Origin: Odobenus rosmarus divergens | Lineage: Eukaryota > Chordata > Mammalia > Carnivora > Odobenidae | Length of the DNA stretch: 64,000 bases | Direction of reading: 5' to 3' | Assembly: GCF_000321225.1 (NCBI RefSeq) | Contig: NW_004450396.1 | Location: 3,003,466 to 3,067,465 of the forward strand | Shown: piece after piece, positions 35,541-46,297 of the stretch | How the letters are laid out: each line of letters opens with the position of its first letter | How positions within the stretch are numbered: position 1 is the stretch's first letter | Program-made: the position numbers and the translations under genes | The notes under the pieces: model-generated | Told to the model about the DNA's origin: nothing | The model's input: only the letters and a program-made list of their open reading frames with translations | Databases searched by the model: none

Positions 35541-38019
35541 AAGACAGAAAATACATCAGAGAAAGGCAGGAGGCCTCATTAAGATCACTTTCCCTACTTC
35601 CTTCCATTGCTCATGGCCAATCTTGGACACAGGCTGCCCACTTCCCCCAAAGCATGATGGTTAAAGAAAATCTACTAAGTTATTCTTCAAAACTAAGATG
35701 AATTTTGTGTAACCATAGGCCTTAATTTACTCATCTGTACCATATGCATAGAAAATTTATTTCTTCCTACCTTAAGAGAAGGTGTATGGATAATATGAAT
35801 GAGTGTGAAATCCTTTCAGAGGAGAACTGGGGTTGATCCGCTCGAGGCAGAGATGAACAAACCAAACACCCTAGCTGCAGGGGGACTCCGCTTCTCTCTC
35901 TGGGGGGAATGGCCTAGAGATGTGAAGTAGACAATGAAACAATCTCTTTCATAGTAACACTGGTGCATTAAATTTGTATTTTTCTTATTTTTAATTTCAC
36001 ACTTATTAGAGAAGTTTCACTAATGAAGCATGCCACAACTTGATTCCCAACTATTGATATTCAGGTTGAAAAGGAGATGAGCTTGAAACAATTTAAAGAA
36101 CTACAGAAAGAGCAAATTAAACCCTAGTATTGTTTTGTCAGTCTTTCGGGGCTGCTGAAGAGTTCTTATGCATCAGTAACTGTATCAAATTTAGTTAAAA
36201 TCAAAGTAAGTTTTTACACATAGAACCCTTCAGCCAAATAAGTCCAAGACATAGAGGGTAATATGATTAATACCTTTTTTTCTTTTTACAATTTTTTACT
36301 TGTGCTTTGTTTTGGCAGCTTTGAAATAAACCATTATTCATTGTATCAATGAAGACATGTGAAAATGTGAAAATCAGGCAGATTTAAATAATAAACAGAC
36401 ATGATATTCTTCTGTTAGGAAATAAAGAACACATTGAGGTGAGGGGCAATCAAAGATGGTGGATAATACCAAAGGCCCATAAATGTGTTCTGAGTTATTT
36501 GTCAATGTTGTGTTTATTCGTCTGATTCCTCTGTAACTTAGCAGTGTTATATGAGGAAGTGGCCGAAATTCCTAGAAGCTCTTTTACACACTCACATAGC
36601 CTGAAGTTAGTAAATTCTGCAGTCCCCTTGGCAAACTCCTCGTGTTCTCCCTTTGGAAATATGATAAACTTGTTTATTCTGTTTGTCAGCTTTCCGTTTC
36701 TGAGTTTCTTCATCGAATTCGTTATCTTCTTTATGTAACCAAGCTGTCCCAAGCATTGTGTGGTCACAGTTGCAAAGAGAAAATAAGGATATGAGTAATA
36801 ATAAAGAGGAATACTATAGCACAGGCTTGGTTAGTTGTAAACGAGATGGGAGAGTTATTTTAGCTTTAAACCATACGGCATAATACTAAATATTTGTCTT
36901 CCAAACTGTCTCTAAGAAATGAAGTGTCTTCTCTATCTCTATGACAAGATGGAGTTTTTCCTCTGCACTGAATGTCACACATTCCAGTGCTGGGACGAGA
37001 AGGTTTCAGAGAGGAATGACACAGCTTGTTACTGAGGCTGGAAAGCCCTTCAGACCAGTGTGCTTGGCCTCCTAGGACAGCCCAAGAGACCACGGCTGTG
37101 TGAGCATGCAGCTAGGGCCGTGAGGGTAGCACAGCAGAACCAGATTTCCTTCATTTCCCTCAAAGCTGGAGAAACCACAAGCGAGCTAGTCATGCAGTGG
37201 TGACTATCACCACTGAGGAATTTTTTTCCTCTGTAAGCAAGGCAGATAGCACCTGATAGATCAATACATCTTTATTTTAGTGCCAGTCCAGAGGGACTCC
37301 GAAACTCTCCTATTCTCTCACTGGGACAACAGTGACCAGAATAGGCCTGTTGGACAAGATAAAACTTTCAGGGAGGATCTCAGAGTTCTCATTGGGAGAA
37401 GAACCCTGGGAAAGAGGTAGGACATCTTCTCATGGGTAGACTTGGTGCTTATAGTCATTTAATTTAAATACTATACACACCACGGTGAGAGAAATTATAT
37501 CGGTTACATTTGTTACCCTGGAAACACAGGGAAAATGAATCGCTTCATTAAAGGAATCAGTAACTGTTTGGTAAAGTGATTCTGCCTAAAATTTGTAACA
37601 CATGAGAAAAAAATGTTAAAGAAGTAACTCAAACTTCCAGATCATAGTAGTAAATGGATTTGTTTCATTCTTCTTAAAAAAAAAAGTTACAATTTTTTGC
37701 ACATCTTGACAATTCAACCTTTTTTAAATTGAATTAAGGAATTCTGAGATTTTAAAGAAATTTTTAAAATATGTTGCAATATCCTTAATTGACCATCTCC
37801 TCATTGTTAAAATAATCAGTCATCTGGTTTGATGAGGATGTTGTTGGATAAGTCTTGTTGTTCCCTAAGAAACACTTTTTTGGGGTGATAAAATTAATCT
37901 GTACACCTAGATCCATAAACAATTCTGAGTTCAAAAGACTCAACAGACTCATTAAACGTATATGTTTTCTCAAATATACAAAATAGAAAATCTTTGGATT
38001 ATTTTCAAAAGATAATAAT
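35541..38019. other. Non-coding DNA, looks unique
   Basis: No mobile element is recognised. The frames at 36495-36767 are listed separately. Positions 36840-37330 are more GC-rich and free of recognised repeats, so they could be conserved non-coding DNA, but nothing in them is diagnostic. Confidence 0.45.
36495..36767 (-). other. Unassigned open frame, opposed by an open frame on the other strand
   Basis: The minus frame of 90 codons begins at GTG. It is open upstream to a stop at 36831-36833 and contains TNRINKFIIFPKGEHEEF and RLCECVKELLGI. It has no ATG near its start, no recognised domain and no clear splice acceptor. The plus strand is open over 36544-36738. It could be a fragment of an exon, a decayed retrocopy or chance. 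No function is assigned. Confidence 0.2.
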
Positions 38020-38200
38020 TAATGTGTGTTTAGCATTTTAGGAAATGTTTTCACATACATGATCTCATTTGTTATTCATTACAACCTCATGAGTTGGGAA
38101 TTTCCCTATTTGATAAATAAGTTAACAAACGCTCCAAAAAGATAATTAACTTCAACATCAGTAAGAGACTAAGATGTGGTTCCCCTGTATCCAAATGCCA
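38020..38200 (-). mobile_element. MIR SINE
   Basis: TTCACATACATGATCTCATT, TTACAACCTCATGAGTTGGG and GATAAATAAGTTAACAAACG lie in the order of reversed MIR. Confidence 0.65.
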
Positions 38201-38980
38201 TGTCTTTCTCACTATAATGCACAATCCAACATAACATGGTACTGTAATTGTTCCGCAAAATAGAACCATAATGAACCTTCTTGAAATCTCAGGATTTAAC
38301 CATTGAGTCTACCTAGCTTGCTTTTAAGCTATCATAAACTTTTCTTCACATCCCATTTAATGAATGATCTTCCCTTGTAGTCGATGTGGATCTCAGTAGT
38401 CAACAGCTAGTAGGAGATCTCCCCTGCCATATTTCTCTAGGCAACTAGCCACATATTTATGCCTTGTGGCCCTATATCACTGGTTATAGCTGATTGGCCA
38501 GAGGTAAATAACTCCTCCAAGCTGAGTGTCTCAGATTCTTTCTGGCAGAAATTTGGAATCAAGACCATGAGAGAAATAATCAGTGTCTCAAAACTCAAAA
38601 GTTAAATTATGTGTATCCTGAACCATGGAGTGACCAATTTTCTTCCGAACTAGAAGAAGAAAGAAGCACATACATGAAGAAGAGAAGAAAGGATAGATTC
38701 TTGGCTTTGAATTTCATGAACTACCCTAATCCTCAAAATAAATCCCGTTTTTTTTTCTTTTTGCTTACGCCAGAGCCAGCAGGTTTTTACTATTTACAAA
38801 TAGCATTTTAATTAATATATCTGATAATCCACTAAACTCATCTTAATCACTTCATTCTGAACCTTTGAGCAGAACTTCCAAAACCCATTTAGATAGATGA
38901 TTAGGGGTAGACATTAAAAATTTAAAATTACTATAAATTGTGAGATGTTTCTCATTAAAAACACTGCAAATAGATTTGTA
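38201..38980. other. AT-rich non-coding DNA
   Basis: No gene or certain repeat. A 66-residue plus frame at 38611-38811 has no domain. Confidence 0.5.
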
Positions 38981-39570
38981 GTAAATTGTGTAAGACTGTT
39001 GAATCACAGACCTATACCTCTGAAACAAATAATACATTATATGTTAAAAAAAAAAAAAGGTGGGGGGCGCCTGGGTGGCTTAGTCGTTAAGCGTCTGCCT
39101 TCGGCTCAGGTCATGATCCCAGGGTCCTGGGATCGAGCCCCGCATCAGGCTCCCTGCTCTACGGGAAGCCTGCTTCTCCCTCTCCCACTCCCCCTGCTTG
39201 TGTTCCCTCTCTCTCGCTGTCTCTCTCTGTCATATAAATAAATAAAATCTTAAAAAATAAATAAATAAATGTAACTCATAAAAAAAAGAAGAAGAAGATA
39301 GTAGGAAGGGAAAAATGAAGGGGGGTGGAATCGGAGGGGGTGACGAACCATGAGAGACTATGGACTCTGAGAAACAAACTGAGGGTTCTAAAGGGGAGGG
39401 GTGGGGGGATGGGTTAGCCTGGTGATGGGCATTAAAGAGGGCACGTATTGAATGGAGCACTGGGTGTTATATGCAAACAATGAATCATGGAACACTACAT
39501 CAAAAACTAATGATGTAATGTATGGTGATTAATATAAAATAATAAAATATAATTTAAAAAAACAAAAAAA
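38981..39570 (+). mobile_element. LINE-1 3' UTR end, split by a SINE
   Basis: The left part (38981-39057) is the end of module A: TGTGTAAGACTGTTGAATCA, CTCTGAAACAAATAATACAT, TATATGTT plus poly(A). The right part (39285-39570) is module B: GAACCATGAGAGACTATGGA, ACTCTGAGAAACAAACTGAG, GGAGCACTGGGTGTTATATG, AATGTATGGTGATTAATATA plus tail. It is the same family as 18375-19524. The SINE sits exactly in the internal A-rich junction between the modules. No TSD for the LINE-1 was found. Confidence 0.92.
39063..39270 (+). mobile_element. Carnivore tRNA-Lys SINE, young subtype, nested in LINE-1
   Basis: Nearly consensus from GGGGCGCCTGGGTGGCTTAG to CTCTGTCATATAAATAAATA. It is inserted at the poly(A) joint between the two UTR modules. 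The flanks are A-rich, so the TSD is not resolvable. Confidence 0.96.
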
Positions 39571-39629
39571 GGAATTTAACCCTGCCCATAGAGAGGTCTG
39601 GCCTTTGTCATTGGCTACTCAGAGGGAAT

Positions 39630-40260
39630 CTCTAGGCCCTGGGAACTTCATACCTGATAAAAGTGTCTTCGTTTGTCTAGGGCCTTGAGTCACACCGAAC
39701 AGTGTAACAATGTAATTTAGAATAAGGACTGGCCACACCAGACAGTAACAATGCATTTGGAGTGAGGGCTTTGGGTCATGTGGTATCAGTTGGCCTTTGG
39801 AGAGACTGGAGACTGAAATCAACCATGTGGGCAGTAAAACATGCTTACCCGATGCAGCCCTGTTAAAAACTCTGAACACCAACATTAGTCGGGGGAGCTT
39901 TACTGGTTAGCAGTACTCAATGCTGACTGTCACACATGATACTGGGGAAGTAATGCTGTCCTACCTCCACAGGGAACAGACAACTGGAAGTTCCATGTTT
40001 GGTTCAGTCCTGGACCCTACCTTGTGTGTCTCTTCCTTTGGCTGATTTTAATCTGTATCTTTTCCCTGTAATAAGCTATAACCATGAGCATAACAGCTAT
40101 TAGTGAGTTCTATGAGCCGTTTTGGTAAATTACCAAACTGAGGCCAGTTATGAGGATCTCCCAAACTTGTGAGTGATATCAGAAATAAGGGTGGCCTTGT
40201 GTGGACTATTCCCCCTAACTTCAGAGTTGGCTTAGCTTTTGTAATGAACGGCACTGTTTC
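39630..40260 (+). mobile_element. Ancient LTR-like interspersed repeat
   Basis: ATGTAATTTAGAATAAGGAC, TGGCCACACCAG, GACTGGAGACTGAAATCAAC, GGGGAGCTTTACTGGTTAGC, TCTTTTCCCTGTAATAAGCT and AACAGCTATTAGTGAGTTCT match a repeat I remember as common in mammals, with an AATAA-type signal followed by a GT-rich end as in LTRs. The family is not assigned. The alternative is single-copy sequence. Confidence 0.5.
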
Positions 40261-40904
40261 TCTAACATTATTAGAGAAAAGAAGCTGTTTTCTATGAATT
40301 ATTTTAAAGACTATAAATATTCCCCAACTTAATCAGAGGAATCAAGATCCAAGAAGAGTTTGAATTTTATACATGCTTCTTTAATTGATAACAGTGTTCA
40401 TTTTATTGGTTACATCTCTCTCTGACCTCTTTGACTGTGATGTTCTTTAGATGAGGAACATATCTTCCTCCTCACTGTATCTTCCAATTCCTGGGATGAC
40501 GCAGATACATAGGTGAAACTTAAAAATGTCAAATCGTATTAGGATGGATGGATGGATGGATATTACAATTTTGCAGAGTTACAGTGAGATGTGCATTAGT
40601 CTAGTGAAATTCCTGTGAGAGAGGACCAGAATGAGCACACCATGTCTTCTCTCAACCTTGCCTGTGTCTAGAGAGCCAGGCTTGTATAGAAGCTTAATAG
40701 AGAATGTTAGGGAAATCTTTATCTTTCTAAGCTTTCCCAGGCTCAGAACCAACCTCAATAGTGTGAGAAAAGTGAGTATTCAAGCCAAAACCATTTAATA
40801 AACACCAGCCCCAGGCATGGTCACAAAGAAATAATGAAGTCCTAGACTTCCTGGAAAATATCTTGTCTAGGTCAGCATTGAAAAATGTTTGCACTAATTT
40901 TTTT
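40261..40904. other. Non-coding DNA
   Basis: Nothing is recognised apart from a short GGAT repeat (four units) at about 40542-40560. Confidence 0.5.
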
Positions 40905-41175
40905 AAAGGCTTAATATTTAATTGTTTTTATTATTACTTCTAATAGCTCCTATCAGTTGTCTTATAATGTGCTCGATATTTTATGTATTTTATATATTCT
41001 CATCTACTCATTTCAACCGATCAGATTCAATCATTCTACAGATGGCAAAACTGAAGCTTGAGAAGATTCTATTACATGGGCAAGGCCAATCGCTTCTCAG
41101 CCTTTTGGCTAAGATCAAGTGTAGTACATGGGCAAGGCCAATGGTTGCAAGTGATATAGTCTGGATGTGAAAATA
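40905..41175 (-). mobile_element. MIR SINE, host of the U2 insertion
   Basis: TATATATTCTCATCTACTCA, TCTACAGATGGCAAAACTGA and AGCTTGAGAAG follow reversed MIR. After the U2 insert the sequence resumes as GGTTGCAAGTGATATAGTCT. The pre-insertion site ACATGGGCAAGGCCAAT corresponds to the MIR motif ACTTGCCCAAGGTCAC. Confidence 0.7.
41073..41142 (+). pseudogene. U2 snRNA 5' fragment with target-site duplications
   Basis: Positions 41089-41126 equal U2 snRNA nt 1-38: ATCGCTTCTCAGCCTTTTGG followed by CTAAGATCAAGTGTAGTA. There is one change, A for G in CTCGGCC, a CpG-type substitution. TACATGGGCAAGGCCAAT occurs exactly at 41073-41090 and 41125-41142 (18 bp, overlapping the fragment by a few bases at each end). 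There is no poly(A) tail and no snRNA promoter element. U2 is the branch-site-recognising spliceosomal RNA. This fragment holds stem-loop I and the start of the branch-site-pairing region but stops before it, so it cannot work. It sits inside a MIR. Confidence 0.95.
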
Positions 41176-41244
41176 ACTCTTAAGTCCATGATATTCCCAC
41201 TCTGTCCTATCACTGGGCCTCTTTTCTTTTTTTTTTCTTTCTTC

Positions 41245-41635
41245 AAGAATGCTTAGCACATGCAAGGCACTGTGTGCTGGAAATTCTAAGCAACCATAAA
41301 ACAAATATTACCCTGTCCTCGGGGAGTATACAATCCAAAATGGGAGAGAAGCTGTGTGCACAGTCCAAAAGGGACTGTGAAACTGGCTGACCAAAGAAGA
41401 AAGCACCACAGTGACCCAGAAGTGATCCCTGGTTTAGTGTGGTCAGAGAAGAGTTCCTGAAGGGGATGGTATCTAAGGTCATGATTAAAGAAATGGATTT
41501 ATAGAATGAAATCTGGGGGTGTTCTAAGCAGAATCAACAGACTGAGGAAAGTCAAAGTAGAGCAAAGGATTTTAGGGAATGCCAAGTAGCTCAGTTTGGA
41601 TGAAATACACAAGTGTACATTTTGAGCCCCCTCTC
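41245..41635 (-). mobile_element. L2 LINE 3' region, left part
   Basis: AAGAATGCTTAGCACATGCA, AGGCACTGTGTGCTGG, CCTGTCCTCGGGGAGTATAC and GAGTTCCTGAAGGGGATGGT follow the reversed L2 3' end and its upstream region. It appears to resume after a MIR and a hAT-like element at 42033. Confidence 0.7.
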
Positions 41636-41679
41636 GTTCTCATACCTCAATAGCTAGGTATTAGCTAGGTATTCTTGGT

Positions 41680-41815
41680 TACATCTTTTCACTTCCTAGA
41701 GCCAAAGTTTTTTCATTTAAAAAATCAGAAAAATAACACCTCCTCAGTGAGCTGTTGTTTGGGTTGAATAAGGGAACAATACAGTGATACAAACACTCAA
41801 TAAATACTGTTTTTT
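41680..41815 (+). mobile_element. MIR SINE, 3' half
   Basis: CATCTTTTCACTTCCTAGAG, AATCAGAAAAATAACACCTC and CAAACACTCAATAAATACTG follow the MIR 3' half. It lies inside the L2. Confidence 0.7.
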
Positions 41816-41832
41816 GTTGGTGGTGTGGCTAT

Positions 41833-42032
41833 AGAAGTTCTCAACCAGGGACAGTTCTGTTTCCATGTCCAAAATGTATGGACATGTCTGTTGTCACATT
41901 GCTTGGAGGACTCTCCTGGCATTGAGTAGATGGGCTCAGTGTGGCTAAATGTTCCATAATTCTTAAGACATTATAGTATAACAATGAATGTTCATTCCCA
42001 AAAGGCCAATGTTGTTTGCATTGAGAAATATG
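41833..42032 (-). mobile_element. hAT-like non-autonomous DNA transposon
   Basis: AGAAGTTCTCAACCAGGGAC and CATGTCTGTTGTCACATTGC at one end, with AATGTTGTTTGCATTGAGAA at the other, match in reverse the better-preserved copy at 54361-54585. I remember the family from other mammals by its CTCAACC terminal inverted repeats but do not name it. Confidence 0.55.
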
Positions 42033-42310
42033 GGAAAGAATAATAGAAGGCTAGAGAAGGGAGATGATTCTAAATCACAGTAAGCTTTGAATACAAGGCT
42101 ACAAGTTCACTCTGTTAGATAAGGAGTAGCCACTGAACTTCTTAAGCAGAAATGCTTAACATCAATGCTTTTGGAAGATTAATAAAGCAAAGGCTTGAAG
42201 GATAGACTGGAAGTGGGGGAGACTGATGAGAATGTTGTAAACTTGTAGATGTTCACCATTGCCTCAGCATGAAGCATTAAAGGCTTGATAAGTGTGTCAG
42301 TCACAGGGCT
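42033..42310 (-). mobile_element. L2 LINE, continuation
   Basis: CAGTAAGCTTTGAATACAAG, TAAGGAGTAGCCACTGAACT and CTTAAGCAGAAATGC resemble the reversed L2 segment upstream of its 3' end. Decayed. Confidence 0.45.
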
Positions 42311-42824
42311 TTCTGGCACCCTCAAGGAACTTGTGGCAGAGTAGAAAGAAAACACTTCCTTTGGCACATTTATGGAAACTATGATAAAACTCCCATCCCT
42401 TCAAGTGGACACAGCACTGTGCCTGGATGCATGACTTGAATTTTAGCCCCTTTACCTCTTGAGAAAGACACCTTTCTCAGTGATACTGATGGTATAAGAG
42501 GGGCTGAAAAGGAAAAGTCAAATTCTAGAAGGATCACAAAGGAAAAGGTACAGAAATGGGTAATTGACTACATCTCAGAAAGGGAAAGAGAGGGTCAAAG
42601 CTGACTCCTCTGTATGAAGCTTGTATATCTTGGCCAGTAGTGAGGCCATCATTAGAAAGAGGTAGGTCATAAAATGTCTTGGAGGTGAGATTATAAGTTT
42701 TGTTTTAGATATTTTGAGATACAGTGTCTTCTTTATGACGACAACAACAACAAAAATGTATTAAGGCCATTGATTACAATAGAGAAGGAAAATCAGAACT
42801 GAAGAGGAATGTAGTAGTAGCTAA
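42311..42824. other. Non-coding DNA
   Basis: Nothing recognised except a short CAA repeat at about 42740-42755. Confidence 0.5.
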
Positions 42825-43215
42825 CTGCTGTAACAAATAAGCACAAAACTTTCTAATGACTCAAACACAATAGAAGTTATTTTTATTGTTGCTTATGAAA
42901 AGTCTAAGGCAAGTCTTTCTGGGTAGGAAAAGGCATTCCTCCACATGGCAAATCAGGGATCTAGACACCTTCCATCTTTTGGCTTTGCCTTTCTCCTGGA
43001 ATTCTTTATTATCATCTGCATCCAACCAGCAAAAGGAAAAAAAGAGAGTAGAGAAAGCACATCTACCTCTTAAAAACCTTGGTCCAGAAGTAACAGAACC
43101 TTATATTCCATAAATGAGTCGCATGGCCACATCCAACTGCAAGGGAGGCTGGAAAATGTAACCTACCATGTGTCCTGGAAAAAAGGACTCAAATTTTTGG
43201 TGAATAGCCAGTAGT
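42825..43215 (+). mobile_element. Ancient interspersed repeat, family X copy 1
   Basis: GTAGCTAACTGCTGTAACAA, AATGACTCAAACACAATAGA, AAGTTATTTTTATTGTTGC, GCATGGCCACATCCAACTGC and CTACCATGTGTCCTGG form a pattern shared with 52700-53085. It is probably a mammal-wide DNA-transposon or LTR-type repeat. The name is not recalled with certainty. Confidence 0.55.
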
Positions 43216-43479
43216 CTCTGTCACAGAGTAGACCTAGCCTTCATCTCTTTAAGCATAAGGTCTAGAGGATAAAGACAATGTGGATCTTCCCCCTCTATCT
43301 TCATCTAACTTCATCACCTTGCAGTGTCCGATACCTAACAATATGCCACATTTGTCAAATAAGGGTATAGCTGAAGCTATGGGAGTGAAAATAAAAAACA
43401 CAAAAAGTGAAACTATATAAAAGAAAGAAGGGAGAGAAAAGGATATTTTAACAGTGAAAGTTATTTAATATTGTTATTA

Positions 43480-43650
43480 TTGTTGTTGCTAACATTTGCA
43501 GAGTACCTGTCACACACCAAACCTTCACAACGGCTCTGCAAGGTTATAGATTTTATTAATCACATTTTAAATACGATGGAAACCACCCTTAAAATGCACA
43601 CCACCAGAGAAGTTCGGAGCCAGCATTTAGCTCCAGGTCTTCTGACTCCC
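43480..43650 (-). mobile_element. MIR SINE
   Basis: GCTAACATTTGCAGAGTACC, CTTCACAACGGCTCTGCAAG, CACATTTTAAATACGATGGA and GAAGTTCGGAGCCAGCATTT lie in reversed MIR order. Confidence 0.75.
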
Positions 43651-44229
43651 CATGCCAAGATCTTTCTAGAACAGCAGCTTCCATTTAGTGGGGGAAGGAT
43701 GATGAATCTTGACTATCATGTTGGACCCTAGAAAGAGAAGTGTTTCGAGAACACATGGAACTGCCCCAAAGGTAAGTCAGGTGACTTGGCAGATTTTGCT
43801 TTCTTGGGTTACTTTGGGGCATGAGCAGAGCTGCCTGAGAAATCATGAGCCACTCCATATATAACCAGTATTGAATGTCAAGCTTTGTTGCTTCATTCAG
43901 CAAGCCTTCCCAAGAGAACTCCCAGCTGTTGCTGCCGACCTTAGTTTGGCTGCTATCTTGCCATAACTTTTGCTTTCCTGTTTCTGAGTGAAAATGTTAC
44001 CACGTGGTAGCCTGTTACTCATCTACCTTCTTCAACAGCCACCTTTCTGATATCGCATAAATGCTACCTGCCCTTCAACAATGGAGAAGATGGTGCCTCA
44101 TCAATTTAGGTTTTTCTCCATGGTTCTAAGATTCACTATGTGAGAAGTCTAGGATCTCTCCTCTTAATTTTATCTTCTAGAAGTCCCTTGCATCTCCCTA
44201 CTCCCTCTCTCTCCACCACTACGGCTATC
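43651..44229. other. Non-coding DNA
   Basis: No gene or certain repeat. Pyrimidine-rich L2-like sequence may begin near 44150. Confidence 0.45.
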
Positions 44230-44415
44230 AATTCTCCCCCGAACCATTTTAATAGGCCCCGAGCTGGTCTTCCCTCATTCATTCTTATCCCCCCCTCTAA
44301 TTTATCCTCCACAGCAGAACAAGAGTGATTTGTTTAGATGTCCATGTGGTCTTGCCACCTCTTTGTTTAAAATATTTTAAGAACTTACTTCAGCCTTAGC
44401 ATAAAAATCACAATG
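44230..44415 (+). mobile_element. L2 LINE, left part
   Basis: GAGTGATTTGTTTAGATGTC, TCTTGCCACCTCTTTGTTTA and CTTAGCATAAAAATCACAAT correspond to the sense L2 3' region before its end. Confidence 0.6.
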
Positions 44416-44419
44416 CTTA

Positions 44420-44700
44420 GCTAGATTTTATTTTTTTTAATTCTACTTTTATTTTCATTTGTCTGACCACTAACAAGGCTGAACGTGTTTTTCATATTAT
44501 CCCACAATCTGTTTTTTTAATTGAGGTAAAATTTAATTCAGTGAGTTGTTAAACATACGCACACATATAACAAGCATCCCAAACAAGATATAGAATATTT
44601 CCATCACCCCAGAAATTTCCCTTGTGACCCCTTCCAGTCAATCCCCAGTCCTTTCAGTTTCCCTAGCTAAATGGAAATCTAATTTTAAATGCAACAGGAA
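44420..44700 (-). mobile_element. Old LINE-1 3' UTR fragment inserted in L2
   Basis: TTTAATTGAGGTAAAATTTA, TTCAGTGAGTTGTTAAACAT, ACAAGATATAGAATATTTCC, ATCACCCCAGAAATTTCCCT and CCCTTCCAGTCAATCCCCAG match the reversed 3' UTR of old LINE-1 (L1M class). Confidence 0.65.
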
Positions 44701-44704
44701 AAAC

Positions 44705-45230
44705 AGGAGAAAATAATGTATTATCTACCATTTATCCCAACTCAGGAATAAACCTTGGGAAGTCACACATGTGGACTAATTCATATCTCAAATGTCTATT
44801 TTATCTTTAGCTAGACTTCAGACTCCAATGGCCAGCCTACCTGAAGGACACTTCCTTCCTCAGTTTCTGTGCCTAGACACACTGGCCTTCTTTCATATTT
44901 TTACCCGTGCCATGCTGCTTCCCACCTCAGGACCATCACACACACTGACTTGGCTTGCTTTTTACCTACTTGTCTCCTATTCATTCTTCAAATCATAATT
45001 CAGTGGTCACTTCTTCACAAGGTTTTTCCCTATGATTCAGCCTGAATCAGGTCTTTTGGGGTTCCCTATGCTTTTCCCTCATTCTACTGATTACGACCTG
45101 TGATTATATAGATGTGCATATGGGGTTATGGGATTAATGTCTGTTTCCTCCACTATTGTGTCACAATACTAGCCCAATACCGGTTGGCACTCAACGGGTA
45201 TTTGTGGAGTGAGGAAAGATAGGAGTTTCC
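44705..45230 (+). mobile_element. L2 LINE, right part with 3' end
   Basis: ACACACTGGCCTTCTTTCAT, TGCCATGCTGCTTCCCACCT, ATTCTTCAAATCATAATTCA, GTGGTCACTTCTTCACAAGG and GGCACTCAACGGGTATTTGT follow the sense L2 3' region to its end. Confidence 0.75.
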
Positions 45231-46280
45231 TATCTCAGAAAATGGAATGCATTTCCTTGGGAGAAAATCCACACCACACAGAACCCTTGGGAAAAGACTT
45301 CCGATTTTGAATCACTTCATAATAATGCTACTTGTTTTCATCTCAATGAGTAATTTTATTTTAAATAAAAATATTTTATGGTTGAAAAGTTAATATAATA
45401 TTATGAACCACAGCAGGAACAACCAAAATTAAACTTCCTGATATTGGGGTCATTCTCTTCTCAGTATGAATTTATACTACTTTATTAGTAAAAACATAAT
45501 ATTTAATATGCTTTTCTGTTCATCTAGATTTATAATATTTAAGTTTTTGTTCTTCAAGTTTTATTTTTCTCTTAAGGATTAATCCAGAAGTTTAGTAAAT
45601 GAAGTATATATACAGTTCATGAATAGATTTTAAGACTTTTGGGAAACACTCAAAAGAAAAAGCTATTTTGAGGATTAGGAAATAGCTTGTCTGGATATTG
45701 CCAAGTGAATTTGGAATAACCTTTCTATGGGATATAATGAAAAAGAAAGGCAAGAACTTCAACATTCTCAGTTCAAGGTTACAAGGGAATGTGAACAAAA
45801 AGTGTTTCTCATCCTGTTAACACTTGGACACACAGAACATAAAAACAGTGTCTTCTTTCATTTAAAAAATTTTTAAACATACACAGGGAAACTTTGACCT
45901 TTTTTGCCTTTTAGCTTCTCTGGGAGGGATTGACATAGACTTTGAGCTCTTTTCCTCCTTCTCAACTTCTTACTGTGTATTTAATGAGCTTTGGATACCT
46001 GGACATCCCACTGTATACATATTCAGTTGGCAGTGGGAGAGGAAGAAAGCTGCCAGAGACTATGTGTATAATGGGTAACGTCATTGTAATAGCAGGACTT
46101 CCCTCCTGCTACAAGCTGAAGGAGAAAGGAAAATGTTTCATTTATAACATGTTAAATAGAAATGCCCTTTAAAAAATGGGCAAAGATAGTTGGGTACTGG
46201 GAGTCAGGCCAAAGAGTCAGGGCAACAACAAATTCTTGGGCAAAGATGATGGTAACTCTTAAGAATTAAAAACTTTATTT
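45231..46280. other. AT-rich non-coding DNA
   Basis: No gene or repeat is recognised. Frames of 68-76 residues show no domain. Confidence 0.5.
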
Positions 46281-46297
46281 GGATGGGTCTATATCTT

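Noticed and set aside
41073..41142. A functional U2 snRNA gene
   Set aside because: Only the first 38 nt are present, between direct repeats, without snRNA promoter elements or the 3' stem-loops.
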